DNA from: Rhizobium halophilum
GTDB lineage: Bacteria; Pseudomonadota; Alphaproteobacteria; Rhizobiales; Rhizobiaceae
Direction: 5' to 3'
Assembly: GCF_021648825.1 (NCBI RefSeq)
Contig: NZ_JAKJHS010000002.1
Coordinates: 496,001-560,000 of the forward strand
DNA length: 64,000 nt
Shown: piece by piece, positions 54,459 to 63,470 of the stretch
Numbering within the stretch: position 1 is the stretch's first letter
How the letters are laid out: every line of letters begins with the position of its first letter
Made by a program: the position numbers and the translations under genes
The notes under the pieces: generated by a model
Told to the model about the DNA's origin: nothing
Database searches by the model: none
Seen by the model: only the letters and a program-made list of their open reading frames with translations

Positions 54459-56516
54459 CTAGTCGTGCTGTGGCTTGGTCGCGCCGATCAAAATCTCCTC
54501 CCGCTGTGACCGAAACATCCGCGCCACTTGAGCCGCCCTATCGGCTTCGTCCGCGTCTTCCACCCATGGCCAAACCAACGGCAAAAGGCCATCGATCGGT
54601 CCCTCAGTACTGATGCTATCGACAATGACATACCAGCGGTCGCTTTTGGTCTCGTACTTGTGCTTTCTGCCGATGGCAGCAGCCGCAGCGTGACTTCGTT
54701 CCGACGCGTCCAAAGTAACCGCATACGTCAGCCCGCCGCTTGCAGTTGGAAGGGAAAAAGCCTTTATCGGTTTCCTGGTCTTTGCAACCTCGTTCCGAAG
54801 CATTGCGATGTTGCTGCCAACCTCTTCAAGCGCCGCACCTGAGAACTCATAGAGCTCAATCACAACGGCTGCGATTTCGGGCGGAGCATTCCTCAATTCC
54901 GAAAGAAGCTCCGCAATTACGGGGACTGCTATCGTTTCCAATACCCCCTTGGGTCGCATTGGCTCGAGACCTAGGTCCGCGGAGATCATGTAGTCGTCCA
55001 CAACTGTCGCGAAGTCGCGCTCGATGACCATCAAGCCTACCTCTGGCGGCAGCGCTAGCTTTGCACGAATATGATAGCCGAGATAATTGTGCTCGCTGTC
55101 GGAGACGATACAGTCGAAACCGTCACCTCGCGCTTTCAGATAGAAGAGCATCTCGATCGGCGACGGCAACAAGCGCGATGCACAATCAAGAAACCCGATA
55201 TCCCAGATGACTGGGGCAGGATCGCCTTCTTTCCGGTCGAGCATGGACCGCGAGAGGTTAGTAGCGGCAGGGAACATATCACTGAGCAGCACGATCGGAA
55301 ACACGCGAGGGAGTTTTGGGAGGCGGATGATGGCCCCATCAGCATCCACACATTTGGCGCACGCCTTTATCAATTCGCCACTCGCCAACGCCTGCTCGAA
55401 CGGATCTTTGATAGCCCCCTTAAAATCCATCCTCAGCGCTTCGGGATCGCCCGCCCGTGCCTTGAGCGTAATCCGCTTAGACTTTGCCTGTACCACCAGA
55501 ACAAATTCGCCGTACCGGACGAGAACATCGATCTCTTCGCCCTTGTGACCTGCAGCATCAGGAAAACGAGCATTCAAGAAGACGTTTTCCTCACCGAAGA
55601 CCTTTCGCATGACATGCGCGGCGGTCTCCTCCAGAAACACTCCCCGGTTCGCCGCTGCCTTGTCACAATATGCCTTATCCCCAACCATCCAGTAGAACGG
55701 GCTCTCGTAGATGGACTCCATCAGCCTATACTGGCTAGGCACATAAAGGTGGTCGCCCAGGTCGATCAATGGCGCGATAAAGGCGGCGTTCACTGAAAAC
55801 GGTGTGCAGAAGTCCGGATTTGCACCTTGGATAGGCGTTGCAAACTTGGCGATGAACTTATCGACCTTGAAGCCGAACTTTTTTCGCAGCATAGCTTTCG
55901 GAAGAAGCAAGCTACTGGTTAGGTCACCCTTGTTCAGCTCTTCGGCCGCCGCTCGCGCGCGGCCGGTAGCATCCATTTGAGCTGTTATCTGGCTGGCTAT
56001 GAATGTCGCGATCTCAATCATCGGCCTGATTGAGATCCCCGCGTTCTGCAATAGCCAAGTACCATCGGCTCTAAAGCGGTGCCGTGCAAATTTCGCGAAC
56101 TGATGGATGTAGAAGCTCGCGGCGCCATAATAGATTGCCTCACGCGCAAACATTCCCAAGGCTTCACGTTTCTCCAGGAACTTGCGAGATTTCGGATCAA
56201 AAACCGCCGCGGCATCCGCGTTGATTCTGTCGTGCAACTCACGCAGCAAGCCATCTGCCTTCGAAGCAAATCCAGATCCTACTTCGACTGTGGCGTACGT
56301 TCGATCGTCGGGAGCCTGAACGAGCAGTCCTAACAGCAGCAGCAACTCGTTGGTGTTGAGCTTGTCCGAGGACCACCTTTCAGAGGGCGCGTCAGTGACT
56401 TTGCCTTCGTGGAGGTCGACGTTCAGCACCCAATCTCGATAGATTATCTCAGAGAGATCGTGCAGTGCTCCCTCTGACTGTGCAAGTGATCGCAAGTCTT
56501 CGAAGATGGCGTCCAT
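54459..56516 (-). CDS. Large protein with PD-(D/E)XK nuclease-like core, island gene 4
   Basis: A 685-aa protein on the opposite strand. The centre (about residues 290-350) has the order expected of a PD-(D/E)XK core: a helix with acidic pair FLEETAAHVMRKVFGEENVF, then GEEIDVLVRYGEFVLVVQAKSK. The Asp in EEID and the Gln-x-Lys of VVQAKS would be the metal and catalytic residues (Q in place of the usual E/D). The N-terminal 280 residues are helical and contain DHLYVPSQYRLMESIYESPF; the C-terminal 250 residues are mixed alpha/beta. No membrane anchor is present. The ATG at 56516 is used; a TTG at 56540 is possible. Probable nuclease effector of the island. Confidence 0.78.
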   Translation of the reverse strand: MDAIFEDLRSLAQSEGALHDLSEIIYRDWVLNVDLHEGKVTDAPSERWSSDKLNTNELLLLLGLLVQAPDDRTYATVEVGSGFASKADGLLRELHDRINADAAAVFDPKSRKFLEKREALGMFAREAIYYGAASFYIHQFAKFARHRFRADGTWLLQNAGISIRPMIEIATFIASQITAQMDATGRARAAAEELNKGDLTSSLLLPKAMLRKKFGFKVDKFIAKFATPIQGANPDFCTPFSVNAAFIAPLIDLGDHLYVPSQYRLMESIYESPFYWMVGDKAYCDKAAANRGVFLEETAAHVMRKVFGEENVFLNARFPDAAGHKGEEIDVLVRYGEFVLVVQAKSKRITLKARAGDPEALRMDFKGAIKDPFEQALASGELIKACAKCVDADGAIIRLPKLPRVFPIVLLSDMFPAATNLSRSMLDRKEGDPAPVIWDIGFLDCASRLLPSPIEMLFYLKARGDGFDCIVSDSEHNYLGYHIRAKLALPPEVGLMVIERDFATVVDDYMISADLGLEPMRPKGVLETIAVPVIAELLSELRNAPPEIAAVVIELYEFSGAALEEVGSNIAMLRNEVAKTRKPIKAFSLPTASGGLTYAVTLDASERSHAAAAAIGRKHKYETKSDRWYVIVDSISTEGPIDGLLPLVWPWVEDADEADRAAQVARMFRSQREEILIGATKPQHD

Positions 56517-56540
56517 TGATCTCAGCGATGTATCGGTCAA

Positions 56541-56743
56541 TGGTCGGTCCCCCCCAGCACATAATGTGAGAGTCCAGGGGCTTTCGCCAACAAGATTTTC
56601 CGAGCAAGTCGAATAATTTTTATCGATAGCAGGATCGCGGCTGCGATCATCTGACTAGGTCAAGATGTCAAGCCGACCAAAGTCAATTCCCTTCGCCCAT
56701 CCGAAGGCGACATGAAGAACAGATAGCTATTAGCAGAAGCCGT
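56541..56743. other. Non-coding right end of the island, gene 4 promoter side
   Basis: With the repeats that follow, this belongs to a 316-nt stretch without a gene. It should hold the promoter of gene 4. I see an A+T-rich segment around 56600-56630 (TTTTTATCG) but no clear operator. The TGTGSCACA boxes lie at its far edge, 81 nt from the tRNA end. Confidence 0.4.
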
Positions 56744-56776
56744 TGTGGCACGTATTGTGGCACATATTGTGGCACA
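56744..56776. repeat. Right TGTGGCACA triplet (candidate integrase arm sites)
   Basis: Boxes at 56744, 56756 and 56768 (TGTGGCACG, TGTGGCACA, TGTGGCACA), again with a 12-nt period, 81 nt inside the tRNA-proximal att copy. Same order and orientation as at 50879-50911. The quasi-palindromic box and its phasing suggest a bound protein, most simply the integrase or an excisionase. Confidence 0.7.
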
Positions 56777-56856
56777 AAATGACCAACTTGGATGCGACAC
56801 CCCCGGCCGAAGCCAGATAAATCATAATAAAATCAAGCCCTTAGCTTGAATCTTAC

Positions 56857-56879
56857 TGGTGCGGTCGAGAAGACTCGAA
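56857..56879 (-). repeat. Right attachment-site copy (3' end of tRNA-Leu)
   Basis: The 23-nt partner of 50795-50817, lying inside the intact tRNA-Leu gene and covering the T-loop, acceptor strand and CCA. The tRNA remains functional because the island is on its 3' side. Confidence 0.88.
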
Positions 56880-56941
56880 CTTCCACGGGTTGCCCCACAG
56901 CGACCTCAACGCTGCGCGTCTACCAATTCCGCCACGACCGC
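56857..56941 (-). tRNA. tRNA-Leu (anticodon GAG)
   Basis: 85 nt including an encoded CCA. The acceptor GCGGTCG (5') pairs with CGACCGC; the anticodon arm CAGCG-TTGAGGT-CGCTG gives anticodon GAG; a long variable arm follows, as in leucine tRNAs; the T-arm is GAAG-TTCGAGT-CTTC. It is the integration target of the island at 50818-56856. Its original terminator is at 50772-50791, so termination of the present transcript must occur elsewhere. Confidence 0.95.
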
Positions 56942-57132
56942 ATCGTGGTAGAGCCGACTTGCGCCGGCGGGGCAGCATGTAGCAAAAGGATCTGAGCCGC
57001 ACAAGGGCGCCGTGGCAGAATTTTGAAGGATTAAAATCGAGCACGGAAATGCCTATCTGCAGAGGCGGTTGCGGCCGTTCTCTTGTCCGCTTTTGCCCGC
57101 TCTGCCAGAAGGCAGACAACGGAGATTTTCCC

Positions 57133-57855
57133 ATGCTGGCACGCACCAATCTCGATCATACCATGCATCCCCTGCCCGGTTCGCCGCCGGTGCGCTGGCG
57201 CATCTCTGACGGTCTCGTCCCGTATGAAGAAGCCGTGGCGACGATGGAGGCAGAAGTTGCGGCGATCGCCGACGGCCGGGCCGATGAACTGGTCTGGCTG
57301 CTCGAACACCCGCCGCTCTACACCGCCGGCACCAGTGCCGATGCGGCCGACCTGATCGAACCCAATCGCTTTCCGGTTTTTGCCACCGGCCGCGGCGGTG
57401 AATACACCTATCACGGGCCCGGTCAGCGGGTCGCCTATGTCATGCTCGACCTCAAGCGCCGCCGTCAGGATGTGCGTGCGTATGTCGCCGCCCTGGAGGA
57501 AATGATCATTCGCACGCTCCAGTCCATGAATGTGCGCGGCGAGCGGCGCGAGGACCGGGTTGGCGTCTGGGTGCGCCGTCCGGACAAACCGCCGCTCCCC
57601 GATGGATCGGTGACCGAGGACAAGATTGCGGCGCTCGGCATTCGCCTGCGCCGCTGGGTGAGCTTCCATGGGTTGTCGCTGAACGTCGAGCCGGATCTTT
57701 CGCATTTCACCGGCATCGTCCCGTGCGGAATCAGCGCCTACGGCGTCACCAGCTTGGTCGATCTCGGCCTTCCCGTGATGATGGCGGACGTCGACATGCG
57801 CCTGCGTGAAGCCTTTGAAGAGACCTTCGGGCCGACCCGCAACGACCTTGTCTGA
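57133..57855 (+). CDS. lipB: Lipoyl(octanoyl) transferase
   Basis: Transfers octanoyl groups from acyl carrier protein to lipoyl domains, the first step of lipoate attachment. It is 240 aa. The conserved opening [17 protein letters not shown] is followed by [20 protein letters not shown], the lysine in [20 protein letters not shown], and the cysteine in [11 protein letters not shown]. The start at ATG 57133 follows CGGAGAT; an upstream frame would add 28 non-conserved residues. It is divergent from the tRNA. Confidence 0.95.
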   Translation: MLARTNLDHTMHPLPGSPPVRWRISDGLVPYEEAVATMEAEVAAIADGRADELVWLLEHPPLYTAGTSADAADLIEPNRFPVFATGRGGEYTYHGPGQRVAYVMLDLKRRRQDVRAYVAALEEMIIRTLQSMNVRGERREDRVGVWVRRPDKPPLPDGSVTEDKIAALGIRLRRWVSFHGLSLNVEPDLSHFTGIVPCGISAYGVTSLVDLGLPVMMADVDMRLREAFEETFGPTRNDLV

Positions 57856-57978
57856 CAGACGCGTCGAGACCTGTTTCGGATCGTGACATGATCACCGATT
57901 GAGCTAATTTTCGTCAGCACCTGTTAAGCCCGTCTCTTGGGACTCCATCAACGAGCGGACCCTAAAACTCCCTGCGCA

Positions 57979-57993
57979 GTTTCATGATGAAAC
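57979..57993. promoter_or_regulatory. Palindrome upstream of the 58005 gene
   Basis: GTTTCAT at 57979-57985 and ATGAAAC at 57987-57993, a perfect 7-bp inverted repeat around one base, ending 11 nt before the start codon. The ribosome site (GGAG) lies directly behind it. The position suits a repressor operator or a translational hairpin; it may also be chance. Confidence 0.35.
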
Positions 57994-58004
57994 GGAGATG
58001 AAGG

Positions 58005-58712
58005 ATGAGTGATCTTCGCTTTTCCTTTCCGGCATGTGTGGTCGCCGGCAAGGGAGAAATCGCGCCCGACGATATTGGGCTTATGCGCCGCTATATGTGG
58101 CCAGATGGTCTAACCAGCCGCTGGCAAGCCGCCATGGCTATAGCCCTAGACGACTGCTGCCCTGTCCGTTGCCCTGAATGGACCGAGTTTCTGGTGGAGA
58201 CGGTCACTGCTTTCGTCGTCAAACGAGAATCACGCAACGGCGTGGTGACGGGTGAAACCGCAGGCTGGCTACTTGAGCGGCTGGCGGTTAGCGGTACCGT
58301 GCGCTCGCAGACGGGACTTTCCATCCTGCTGCATGTGCTGGAGACGGCAAGGCAGGTTCCTGTCTTCCTATCCGCCTTCGTCCTGAACCAAGTCCGCCTC
58401 GCCCTCCTGCCCGTGCCGCAAGGTCCCTATGCGGAAGGTCGCAGCGCCGGAAACGCGGTCACAGCTTGCGACCTGGCTTTTGTCTGGCAGGTGCTGCGAA
58501 GCGCGCTTGACAGGGGCTCGTTCCAACTTTCAAGGTCCGAGTGGCTGGTTCTCAAGGCAATCGACGATCTCGCGTCGCCGAAGGAACACCATCCGGGCTG
58601 GGTGGAACTGATGACACTGGCGCCAATCTCCTTGGAGAAGCCGTGCAATCAGAGCGAGATGTGGCGGAAGCTGGTGACGTCGCAAAAGCAGGCCGCAGAC
58701 GAAGCGGCTTGA
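58005..58712 (+). CDS. Hypothetical protein
   Basis: A 235-aa cytosolic, mainly helical protein with no domain that I recognise. It opens MSDLRFSFPACVVAGKGEIA and has helical segments WLLERLAVSGTVRSQTGLSI and SILLHVLETARQVPVFLSAF. No membrane segment or nuclease motif is visible. It is on the strand of the formaldehyde operon, 104 nt before adhC, but the spacing argues against tight coupling. Codon use matches the chromosome. Confidence 0.62.
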   Translation: MSDLRFSFPACVVAGKGEIAPDDIGLMRRYMWPDGLTSRWQAAMAIALDDCCPVRCPEWTEFLVETVTAFVVKRESRNGVVTGETAGWLLERLAVSGTVRSQTGLSILLHVLETARQVPVFLSAFVLNQVRLALLPVPQGPYAEGRSAGNAVTACDLAFVWQVLRSALDRGSFQLSRSEWLVLKAIDDLASPKEHHPGWVELMTLAPISLEKPCNQSEMWRKLVTSQKQAADEAA

Positions 58713-58816
58713 AGACCAGGCGGCACCTGACGTCCCCGGCATCACGTCCCTTGAAGCCTTGAGCCTACCCTTCCGCCGTGCGAAGGTGCGCGGAATCAAT
58801 TGCAGGGAGAAGATCC

Positions 58817-59943
<1,127 letters not shown>

Positions 59944-59944
<1 letters not shown>

Positions 59945-60399
59945 TGAGCCAACCGGTCTATGATGTCGATGTGCGGAGACTTGAGGAGTTTTCCGCAGTC
60001 GAGCTGCACGCGATGCTGAAGCTGCGCGTCGATGTCTTTGTCGTCGAGCAGAACTGCCCTTATGCGGAACTCGACGACCATGACGTGCAGGCGCTGCATC
60101 TGCGGCTCCTCCAGCAGGGCAATGTCATTGGCTGTGCCCGCTTGTGGAAGCCGCCGGAGGCACCGCCACGGATTGGACGCGTTGCCATTTCGCCTGGTCA
60201 TCGTGGGCAGCGACTGGGGGAGGCGCTGATGCGCGAAGCCATCTCGGCATGCCAGGACCAGTTCCCCCACCAGCCGATCGCGATTTCGGCGCAGAGCCAT
60301 CTTGAAGGGTTCTACGGCTCGCTTGGGTTTGAGAAGGTCTCGGACGAATATGTGGAGGACGGGATCCCTCACGTGGATATGCAAAAGGTTGGATCGTGA
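59944..60399 (+). CDS. GNAT family N-acetyltransferase (ElaA-like)
   Basis: A 151-aa acetyltransferase. It begins MSQPVYDVDVRRLEEFSAVE and has the ElaA-like N-terminus LHAMLKLRVDVFVVEQNCPY, the acetyl-CoA loop SPGHRGQRLGEALMREAI, and the end YGSLGFEKVSDEYVEDGIPH. The ATG overlaps the adhC stop by one base and a 4-nt GTGA overlap follows. It sits inside the formaldehyde operon. The substrate is unknown. Confidence 0.88.
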
Positions 60400-60860
60400 T
60401 TTACGTCGATGCCGATGCCTGCCCGGTCAAGCCGGAGATCCTCAAGGTCGCGGAGAGGCACGATCTCGAGGTGACCTTCGTCGCAAATTCTGGGCTGCGC
60501 CCGTCCCGCGATCCGATGGTGAAGAACGTGATCGTGTCCGGAGCATTTGACGCAGCGGACGATTGGATTGCCGAGCGCGCGGTACCGGGTGACATCGTCG
60601 TTACTGCGGACGTGCCGCTCGCAGGTCGCTGCGTGCGTGCCGGTGCCATGGTCACGGGTCCAAGCGGACGTGTTTTCGACGAAAGCAACATCGGTATCGC
60701 GACAGCGATGCGCGATCTTGGGCAACACCTGCGTGAAACGGGCGAAAGCAAAGGCTACAATGCGGCTTTCAGCCCCCGCGACCGATCACGGTTCCTGGAA
60801 ACACTCGACCGGTTCTGCCGCCGCCTAAAGACCCACACGCCAGGAGGAGATACACCATGA
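60396..60860 (+). CDS. YaiI/YqxD family (DUF188) protein
   Basis: A 154-aa DUF188 protein, a PIN-like nuclease-fold family of unknown role. The conserved opening is IYVDADACPVKPEILKVA, then FVANSGLRP, VSGAFDAADDWIAERAVPGD and DVPLAGRCVRAG. The start is GTG at 60396, overlapping the acetyltransferase stop by 4 nt; the gene overlaps fghA by 4 nt. It is a probable passenger in the operon. Confidence 0.9.
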   Translation: MIYVDADACPVKPEILKVAERHDLEVTFVANSGLRPSRDPMVKNVIVSGAFDAADDWIAERAVPGDIVVTADVPLAGRCVRAGAMVTGPSGRVFDESNIGIATAMRDLGQHLRETGESKGYNAAFSPRDRSRFLETLDRFCRRLKTHTPGGDTP

Positions 60861-61690
60861 AAGTCATTTCCCAGAACACCGCCTTCGGTGGCATGCAGGG
60901 CGTTTTTGCTCACGAATCTCAAGCCTGCAAGTCTGAGATGACGTTTGCAGTTTATGTGCCGCCGAAGGCGATTAACGAGCCCTGCCCTGTCGTCTGGTAC
61001 CTTTCAGGCCTCACCTGCAGCCATGCCAATGTCATGGAAAAGGGCGAGTACCGTCGCATGGCTTCGGAGCTTGGGCTCATCCTTGTCTGCCCCGATACCA
61101 GCCCTCGTGGCAACGACGTTCCGGACGAGCTCACCAACTGGCAGATGGGCAAAGGCGCAGGCTTTTATGTTGATGCCACCGAAAAGCCCTGGGCCGAGCA
61201 CTACCAGATGTACACCTACATCACGGAGGAACTACCGAACTTCGTCAGCCAACATTTCCGGATAGATATGAGCCGCCAAGGCATCTTCGGTCACTCCATG
61301 GGTGGCCATGGTGCCATGACGATCGCGCTCAAGAACCCTGAGCGCTTCAAGAGCTGCTCCGCCTTTGCCCCGATCGTCCAGCCATCGACGGCAGATTGGT
61401 CCATGCCAGCGCTGGAAAAATACCTCGGTTCCGATCGCGCGGCCTGGCGCCGCTATGATGCCTGTGCACTGGTGGAAGATGGCGCGCGCTTCCCGGAATT
61501 TCTCATCGATCAAGGCACGGCGGACAGCTTTTTAGATGACGGCTTGCGTCCCTGGCTGTTCGAGGAAGCGATCAAAGGCACCGATATCCAGCTCACCTTG
61601 CGGATGCACGAACGCTACGACCACTCCTACTATTTCATCTCCACCTTCATGGACGACCACCTGAAGTGGCATGCAGAGAGGCTCGGCTGA
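60857..61690 (+). CDS. fghA: S-formylglutathione hydrolase
   Basis: Hydrolyses S-formylglutathione to formate and glutathione, the second step after AdhC. It is 277 aa. The nucleophile elbow is GHSMGGHGAMTIAL, the early segment is VWYLSGLTCSHANVMEKGEY, and the catalytic His is in ERYDHSYYFIS. It is the last gene of the operon and starts with ATGA overlap. The overlapping gene order supports coordinated formaldehyde disposal. Confidence 0.96.
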   Translation: MKVISQNTAFGGMQGVFAHESQACKSEMTFAVYVPPKAINEPCPVVWYLSGLTCSHANVMEKGEYRRMASELGLILVCPDTSPRGNDVPDELTNWQMGKGAGFYVDATEKPWAEHYQMYTYITEELPNFVSQHFRIDMSRQGIFGHSMGGHGAMTIALKNPERFKSCSAFAPIVQPSTADWSMPALEKYLGSDRAAWRRYDACALVEDGARFPEFLIDQGTADSFLDDGLRPWLFEEAIKGTDIQLTLRMHERYDHSYYFISTFMDDHLKWHAERLG

Positions 61691-61737
61691 CTGCCAGGCT
61701 CTCGCCTCCGGGCGATCACGGAACGATATAGCTCATT

Positions 61738-61791
61738 GGCAGACGGCTGCCGCCGGATATGGTCCGGTCACGATTGCGGGGACGGCCTCGC
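61738..61791 (+). promoter_or_regulatory. Guanidine-II (mini-ykkC) riboswitch upstream of sugE
   Basis: Two hairpins with identical ACGG loops: GGCAG/CTGCC (61738-61742 and 61747-61751, loop 61743-61746) and GCGGGG/CCTCGC (61776-61781 and 61786-61791, loop 61782-61785, one G-U pair). Paired stem-loops with ACGR loops before a guanidinium exporter are the definition of mini-ykkC. The ribosome-binding site of sugE lies 12-17 nt after the second stem, which suits control of translation by ligand. Confidence 0.87.
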
Positions 61792-61813
61792 TCCCTTCAC
61801 ACGGAGTAAGGCC

Positions 61814-62131
61814 ATGGCCTGGATCCTTCTCACTCTTGCGGGACTATTCGAAATCGGCTGGGCGATCGGGCTCAAATATACAGACGGCTTCACCCGCCCT
61901 CTCCCAACCGTTCTCACGCTCGTCTCGATGCTTATCTCCGTCGTGCTTCTCGGTCTCGCCGTCCGCACGCTGCCGGTCGGCACCGCCTATGCGGTCTGGA
62001 CCGGCATCGGCACTGTCGGCACCGTCATCCTCGGCATCATCCTGTTCGCGGAACCGGCCTCGGCCTTGCGGCTCGCCTGCATCGCAATGATCGTTGGCGG
62101 GATTGTTGGACTCAAGATTGCCGCGGGCTAG
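61814..62131 (+). CDS. sugE: SMR family guanidinium exporter (SugE/Gdx)
   Basis: A 105-aa small multidrug resistance protein with four membrane helices. The essential Glu13 lies in the first helix (LAGLFEIGWAIGLKYTDG), and the third helix carries GTAYAVWTGIGTVGTVILG. The upstream guanidine-II riboswitch makes guanidinium the likely substrate, as shown for Gdx subtype members. The start is ATG 61814. The gene converges with the 62128 gene, and the two stop codons share CTAG at 62128-62131. Confidence 0.93.
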   Translation: MAWILLTLAGLFEIGWAIGLKYTDGFTRPLPTVLTLVSMLISVVLLGLAVRTLPVGTAYAVWTGIGTVGTVILGIILFAEPASALRLACIAMIVGGIVGLKIAAG

Positions 62132-62622
62132 CGGCTGGAAAAGAGCGCGGTCGCAAGCGTCGACCGGCGCTCGCTAGCCAGCTGAAACTCGGAGGCGATC
62201 AGCGCCGCAATCCGGTCCGCCAGCACAAGGTCTACAGCGTTTCGGCGGAACGAGAACACCGACATCTCAAAGCTTCCTTCGGCGATCACCTCACCATTTC
62301 CAACGGCCACCGCCTCGACCGAGACCGTCGCCGCCCGCTTGCCGCCCAGGAGTGTCGGTGGTGACGTCAGCCGATCGATCCTGATCGTCAGGATCGTTCG
62401 CGGCAGAACGCGCTGGCGGATGGTGGAAAGGATCGCCTCGTTCACCAGCCGGTCGGTCTCCGTCACCAGCACCGGTGGCACGTCGCTGCGCGCCGCAACG
62501 AAAGCTGCGCGCACGTCATAGAGCAGCGCCTCGCGTCCCACCGTCGCCGGCTGGAGCCGGAACGACACCAGCAGCGGCAGAACCGCGATCAGGGCGCAAA
62601 GCAGAAGCAGGTGGCGAAGCAT
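62128..62622 (-). CDS. Hypothetical exported or membrane-anchored protein
   Basis: A 164-aa protein with an N-terminal hydrophobic segment (MLRHLLLLCALIAVLPLLV) that is a signal peptide or anchor, and a beta/alpha domain rich in short strands (TVSVEAVAVGNGEVIAEGSF). No known motif is visible. It is 54 nt downstream of the ATP12 gene on the same strand, so it may belong to the same transcript. The function is unknown. Confidence 0.7.
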   Translation of the reverse strand: MLRHLLLLCALIAVLPLLVSFRLQPATVGREALLYDVRAAFVAARSDVPPVLVTETDRLVNEAILSTIRQRVLPRTILTIRIDRLTSPPTLLGGKRAATVSVEAVAVGNGEVIAEGSFEMSVFSFRRNAVDLVLADRIAALIASEFQLASERRSTLATALFSSR

Positions 62623-62676
62623 CTGGTGATCCGGAACGAGTTTCCCGGATCATGCGCAGCGACGGTAAGGAAAGGC

Positions 62677-63462
62677 TTAAGCGCGAAGACTGTAGAACGC
62701 CGCGGCAGAGGCCGCAAACTCCTCATGACGCCGGGCGCGGCGCAGCTGCGCTTCCGCATCCACCCCCCAGTGCTCTTCCGTCCAGTCCTCATCGAGATGC
62801 GCGAGCGACCATGCCTCGTCCGCAGAAAGGCGCCCTTCGGCGAAGGCAAGCGCGAGGATCGCCGACCCCGTCAGTGTCGTCACCGTGTGGAGACAGGCAA
62901 GCTCGATCGGCGTGTCGTATTTGCGCAGCGTCACCGCGAAGGCGCTGATCGCCTCGCGCGGCTGGTCCTGCGGCATGATGCCTTCGATCAGGATGAAGCG
63001 GGCGCCGAGATCGTTTGCCGCCCACTCGATCAGCGGATCCCATCGCTCGGCCTGCCGCACCACCAGCGCATCGGGAGCATCGGCACGGTAGCAGAGGAGA
63101 TCGCTGGAAGAGAAGCGCAGAATGTCCTCGAACACAGCCTGGGGGTCTGCAGCCACGCCGTCGATTGCGGTGTTGACCAGCTTCGTCACCGGCATGGTCG
63201 CCGGGTCGATGAGTTCGCCTTGGGCAGCCCATTCGGCACGCATCAGCTCGGCAAGTGCGGCAGTCGGCGCGCTCAGCGGGTTCTTCGCCGGCGTGCGCAC
63301 CGGGCGCCCGTCGAGCGCGATGACATATCCGCCTCCCTCGCCGTCCGTTACCGAGACGTCTTGGTAGAACCGCTTCGGCAGCGGCCGTTTCATCTGGATC
63401 TGCGCCCGCCGCGTGGGGTCGGGGTGGCTCATGCCTTCTGGCGCATCAAACAGGTCGCTCAT
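62677..63462 (-). CDS. ATP12 family F1-ATPase assembly chaperone
   Basis: A 261-aa ATP12-like chaperone that binds the F1 alpha subunit during ATP synthase assembly; the family is found in mitochondria and alphaproteobacteria. Signature stretches are PLPKRFYQDVSVTD, GYVIALDGRPVRTPAKNPLS, EWAAQGELIDPATMPVTKLV, and AVTLRKYDTPIELACLHTVT. The ATG at 63462 is used because GAGG lies eight bases upstream; an in-frame TTG at 63474 would overlap the HAD gene's stop. Confidence 0.9.
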   Translation of the reverse strand: MSDLFDAPEGMSHPDPTRRAQIQMKRPLPKRFYQDVSVTDGEGGGYVIALDGRPVRTPAKNPLSAPTAALAELMRAEWAAQGELIDPATMPVTKLVNTAIDGVAADPQAVFEDILRFSSSDLLCYRADAPDALVVRQAERWDPLIEWAANDLGARFILIEGIMPQDQPREAISAFAVTLRKYDTPIELACLHTVTTLTGSAILALAFAEGRLSADEAWSLAHLDEDWTEEHWGVDAEAQLRRARRHEEFAASAAAFYSLRA

Positions 63463-63470
63463 CTCAAACC

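Larger units (their letters stand above)
50818..56856. mobile_element. tRNA-Leu-associated genomic island lacking an intact integrase (CIME-like)
   Basis: About 6.0 kb between direct repeats of the tRNA 3' end, on the 3' side of the tRNA as expected for tyrosine-integrase targeting. Each end has three TGTGSCACA boxes with a 12-nt period. The cargo is a DUF262 gene, an ABC-type ATPase gene and a third gene in one tight run, plus one opposing gene with a nuclease-like core. No recombinase, transfer or replication gene is visible. The tRNA's own terminator sits outside the far repeat, which shows that this DNA was inserted. Mobility in trans is inferred. Confidence 0.85.

Noticed and set aside
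62128..62131. Shared CTAG stop of sugE and the convergent gene as a regulatory site
   Set aside because: CTAG is a palindrome that gives TAG on both strands; it is a compact convergent ending and not a signal.
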